DNA of 64,000 nt from Stenopsyche tienmushanensis (taxonomy: Eukaryota > Arthropoda > Insecta > Trichoptera > Stenopsychidae), in the NCBI GenBank assembly GCA_008973525.1, contig WACJ01000549.1:1302001-1366000 (forward strand), given 5' to 3'. The notes below the pieces were generated by a model, which saw only the letters and a program-made list of their open reading frames with translations, was not told where the DNA came from and made no database searches. Positions within the stretch are counted from its first letter, which is position 1. The number at the start of each line of letters is the position of its first letter. The translations under genes and the position numbers were made by a program. Positions 60,887 through 64,000 of this stretch are shown piece by piece.

Positions 60887-63620
60887 ACAATAAATTATAA
60901 TAAAGTTCAGAATAAAATTCAATGAACGACTTAGAAAAAATTAAAAAAAATAAAAGTTCATTATAATGTCATAAAAAATCATTAAAAAAAATGTTTTAAT
61001 TGTATCAACAAAATATTTCATGAATTCATAATTTTTAAATCATATAAATTATAATAAAACATAATCCTAGTGATAAAATTCAACATATTCATATTTAAAC
61101 CCATAAACGTAAATTTCCCATAAAAACTCCAAAATAAATGCCAAAAGAATCAAATTATGCATAAAATAAAATTTATACAAGTAAAACCAAAACCATAAAC
61201 AAACAAAAAAGTACCATTTTTTATTATATTATATATAGAATCGATTAAAATGATGAAGAATTTAACAAGATTTTATGTTTAAGAAAAATATATTCCAGTT
61301 AATGAAAAATCGAAAAACTTATTAGTAATTCCTTTTTATAGAAAATTTTCGAAAATATTAAAAATCTATCGTATGTATAATTGATTATATCATATTTTAC
61401 ATGATATATAAATACTCGACGATGTATACTACAAGTCTAATGAAACAATATAAATATATAATAAAAGAAAAAAAATTCGAAGATTTTTCTACTAAAAAGT
61501 GGCAAACACAAAAACAAATAATTTGTATGAACGCACTAGCATGTTATTCAAGAAACACAGATTTTAACGAAAAAAAAAAGAGGGGGATAACCATTTAATA
61601 TACGCTATTGATGTGTGGTATTTAAAAAGGCTTATGGAATCACCCATATGTTTACAATACCGAATAAAATCATTTTCTATGTTTGTACATATATTTTTAA
61701 AAATTGATTAAACAATGAATGCTATTCAGATTGTTTAGATTCACAAAAAATAAAGACATAATCCTATTGAATATAGAACGTTCAATAATGCATCTACTCC
61801 AGAATGATACAAATTTTCTCATTGCGGGGAATGTTACACACAAAGCTGCATATCAGTGCTATTATAAATATTAAAGTAACTACATATCAAATGTATGTGC
61901 ATGTGAGGAGTTCTAAAATACTCAATTGTAAAAAATGTCACTTATAAAAATAATTTCTTAAGTAAGAAGGCATACGCAAATTTTAGTGCAGGAGTCGATT
62001 GACAATGAACTTTAGATCGGGTGACTTCTGAACGATTTTAGTACATACACATATAAATGAAATCGACATAGCATCTCCATAAAAATAGTTTGAAGCATCC
62101 ATGAAAAATATTCAAGACAAAATGGATTTAGAATGCTGATACCATGAAAAATCAACTAAAGTGCAGCAATGAGAATATAAGACATTTCGTTCAGGATTTG
62201 GAATATTTTATTTAAATGCTAGGCGTTAAAAGACGAAACTTAAATTTGAGTACAGAGCAAAATCTCTAAATAATGAAAACATGAGAAATAAGGCGGAAAA
62301 ATTGAAAAAAATGGGGTGTACAACCATATTTGGCTAGCAATCAAAGAATTTTTTCTCAAACACGTCTATGAAAGTTATATAAAATAAGATGTTAAATAGA
62401 AAAATATTTTGATTGTAAGCTTTTTGTATCAACGTTCAACTAAATAAATATATAAATATAAACTTTAGTAAAGCCAATGTGCATAAATTTGTAGGCAGCT
62501 TAAACGCTAAATATTCCAGAAATAAGTTAACGTATGAAATATTTTTCTACTATTGTAGAGATCGATCATTATAATTCATATATTAATAAAGGAAAGTCTT
62601 GAAATAGGCATCAAATCCTACTCGTTATTAATTGCCTAAAATTAATATCAAACATACGCAGTCTACGAGAGAATTCATACGAAAGATGGCAGAAGTAAAA
62701 CGAAATATTTGTACGTTTCAAAGAGATGGATGTCTTTGATCACGAAGACAGAATCAATTTATCTCCAGATTAAGCCGCATATCCTCCTTATTCGTCATTA
62801 ATATAATAAGCTTTTGAAGCAATGCTTTGTAACGTAGACTAATTGAATTAAAGTCATTAACATCCTCGTATACGTGTAATTTCGGAAGTTGTCTACCGGG
62901 AGGTGCGGTTCTTGTGCTCGTCTCCTACTAGATAATTAACACCGTGATTTATATTATTAATTTGTTTTAAATTGTCGTGTAGAACTCAGTGTGTAGATTT
63001 CAGAAGTTATATATCATCGGCTCGATAAGCAGAAGCTCGCAACTTAAAAGCTCAGACAGTCATAGACCCATAAACTATAAATACAAGCCCTTCGGCCTCG
63101 GCGAATTTCAATTTTCATTAAAGCCATTTTCTGAACGTTTCGTATTTATGGTTTCGATACAATCCTCAAAGGACTTCCAGATATGAAATTCACAAAGGAT
63201 TTGACGAACATTTAAAAGTTGCGGATTGTGGTTTTGTAATTTTCAACCGATTAAAAAGCAAGCAATTATGCTTATGGCTGTGAAAATTTCTCTATAAATA
63301 ATACACCCAATAATTTCGATTTTTAATAAATTAGAGTGATGCATAAATTCTGTTTTTTTTATATATTTTTTTATTATTTATATATTACAAATATATATTT
63401 GTGCTATTTATGGTTTATTTTACAATAATGGAATTAGCTCTCAAATTCGTATTCGTCACTGCATATTTAAATAGGTTCGTGTTAAAATTGAGTTAACATG
63501 CAATAAAAGTGAAACAAAACCTACGATACAAAATTAAATAGATTACTAACGGTAAAAGTTCGGTTTTAGTAATTAAAAAATAAGCACCAAATAGACCAAA
63601 GAAGAAACTAAGAATAATAC
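60887..63620. other. Intergenic, very AT-rich; no gene seen
   Basis: No exon, RNA gene or transposon end was recognised. A slightly GC-richer patch at 62840-63180 has a 65-codon open frame that matches nothing recognisable. Confidence 0.45.
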
Positions 63621-63622
63621 TA

Positions 63623-64000
63623 CAGTGGAACCTCGATAAACCGTTCCCGCATAATACGTTTTCCCGGATGGACCGTTCATTTTTTATAGTCCCGTCAAAC
63701 TCCCATAAGAACAACGTTAAATAATCCCGCATTGACCGTTCCCCGATTTACCGATTTCCTCGATAAACCGTTTAAATATTTTGGTCCCGTCACAAATATT
63801 ATCCCGATTGACCGTTTTTATTGCATATTTCTCCGTATCTCGGCAAGCAAGTTTGACACAGCCGAGTGATCGGTCTATAGTTTTCGGGATCGATCAGTTT
63901 TTTGGACTGATTTTGGAATCGGAATTACCTTTGCAAATTTCCATAATGTGGGATAATAACCGATTTTCAGGCAAGCATTGAAAACTTTCGTGGGAAGTTT
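63623..64000 (+). mobile_element. Left end of a probable pogo-like DNA transposon, cut by the window edge
   Basis: Starts CAGTGGAACCTCGATAAACC directly after TA (63621-63622). CAGT-starting ends with CCTCGATAA are common in pogo/Tigger-type elements, which also insert at TA. The motif CCTCGATAAACCGTT recurs at 63758-63772, and related GACCGTT/CCCG units (63674, 63734, 63808) fill the first 200 bp, resembling subterminal transposase-binding repeats. No transposase is visible before the window ends. Confidence 0.6.

Noticed and set aside
1..64000. Search for tRNA, rRNA and CRISPR signatures
   Set aside because: No T-loop GGTTCGAATCC-type block with a matching acceptor stem and no regularly spaced direct repeats were seen by eye; a covariance-model scan was not possible.

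Overview
The window reads as AT-rich nuclear DNA of an animal, most likely an insect. It has GT-AG introns of very unequal length (75 bp to about 4.4 kb), a multi-CUB membrane protein, decayed mariner transposons and non-LTR retrotransposon fragments. No operons, ribosome binding sites, rRNA, recognisable tRNA or CRISPR array were seen. The order cannot be fixed from sequence alone.

One protein-coding gene can be built with confidence. It lies on the + strand from 3452 to 20387 in nine exons whose phases all join, giving 924 residues. The 5' end, with the signal peptide exon, is missing or unrecognised, because the first exon seen starts in phase 1 after an acceptor site. The protein has about five CUB domains, an unusual LDLa module, one transmembrane helix and a 16-residue cytoplasmic tail. 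This is the architecture of LEV-10 and of CUB-LDL neuronal proteins such as Loaf, with Neto a shorter relative. The stop is TGA followed by C, and the same frame stays open for 37 plausible codons to a second TGA, which makes it a strong candidate for programmed stop-codon readthrough.

Introns carry transposon debris. This includes a minus-strand mariner relic (about 5762-5960), a short TIR-bounded element (9120-9476) and an antisense non-LTR reverse transcriptase fragment (within about 16680-17810). Another probable non-LTR 3' fragment lies upstream of the first exon (about 2360-2960).

From about 20700 to 64000 no host gene is supportable. This is intergenic or intronic DNA holding a nearly full-length mariner (47698-48982), a second and more decayed mariner (about 56016-57240) that has lost its third catalytic aspartate, the left end of a probable pogo-like element running off the right edge (from 63623), and several families of short structured repeats. 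Two of these are notable: a pair of hairpins at 53058 and 60840 with an identical leader but different, still self-complementary arms, and a pair of long-palindrome repeats at 36580-36812.
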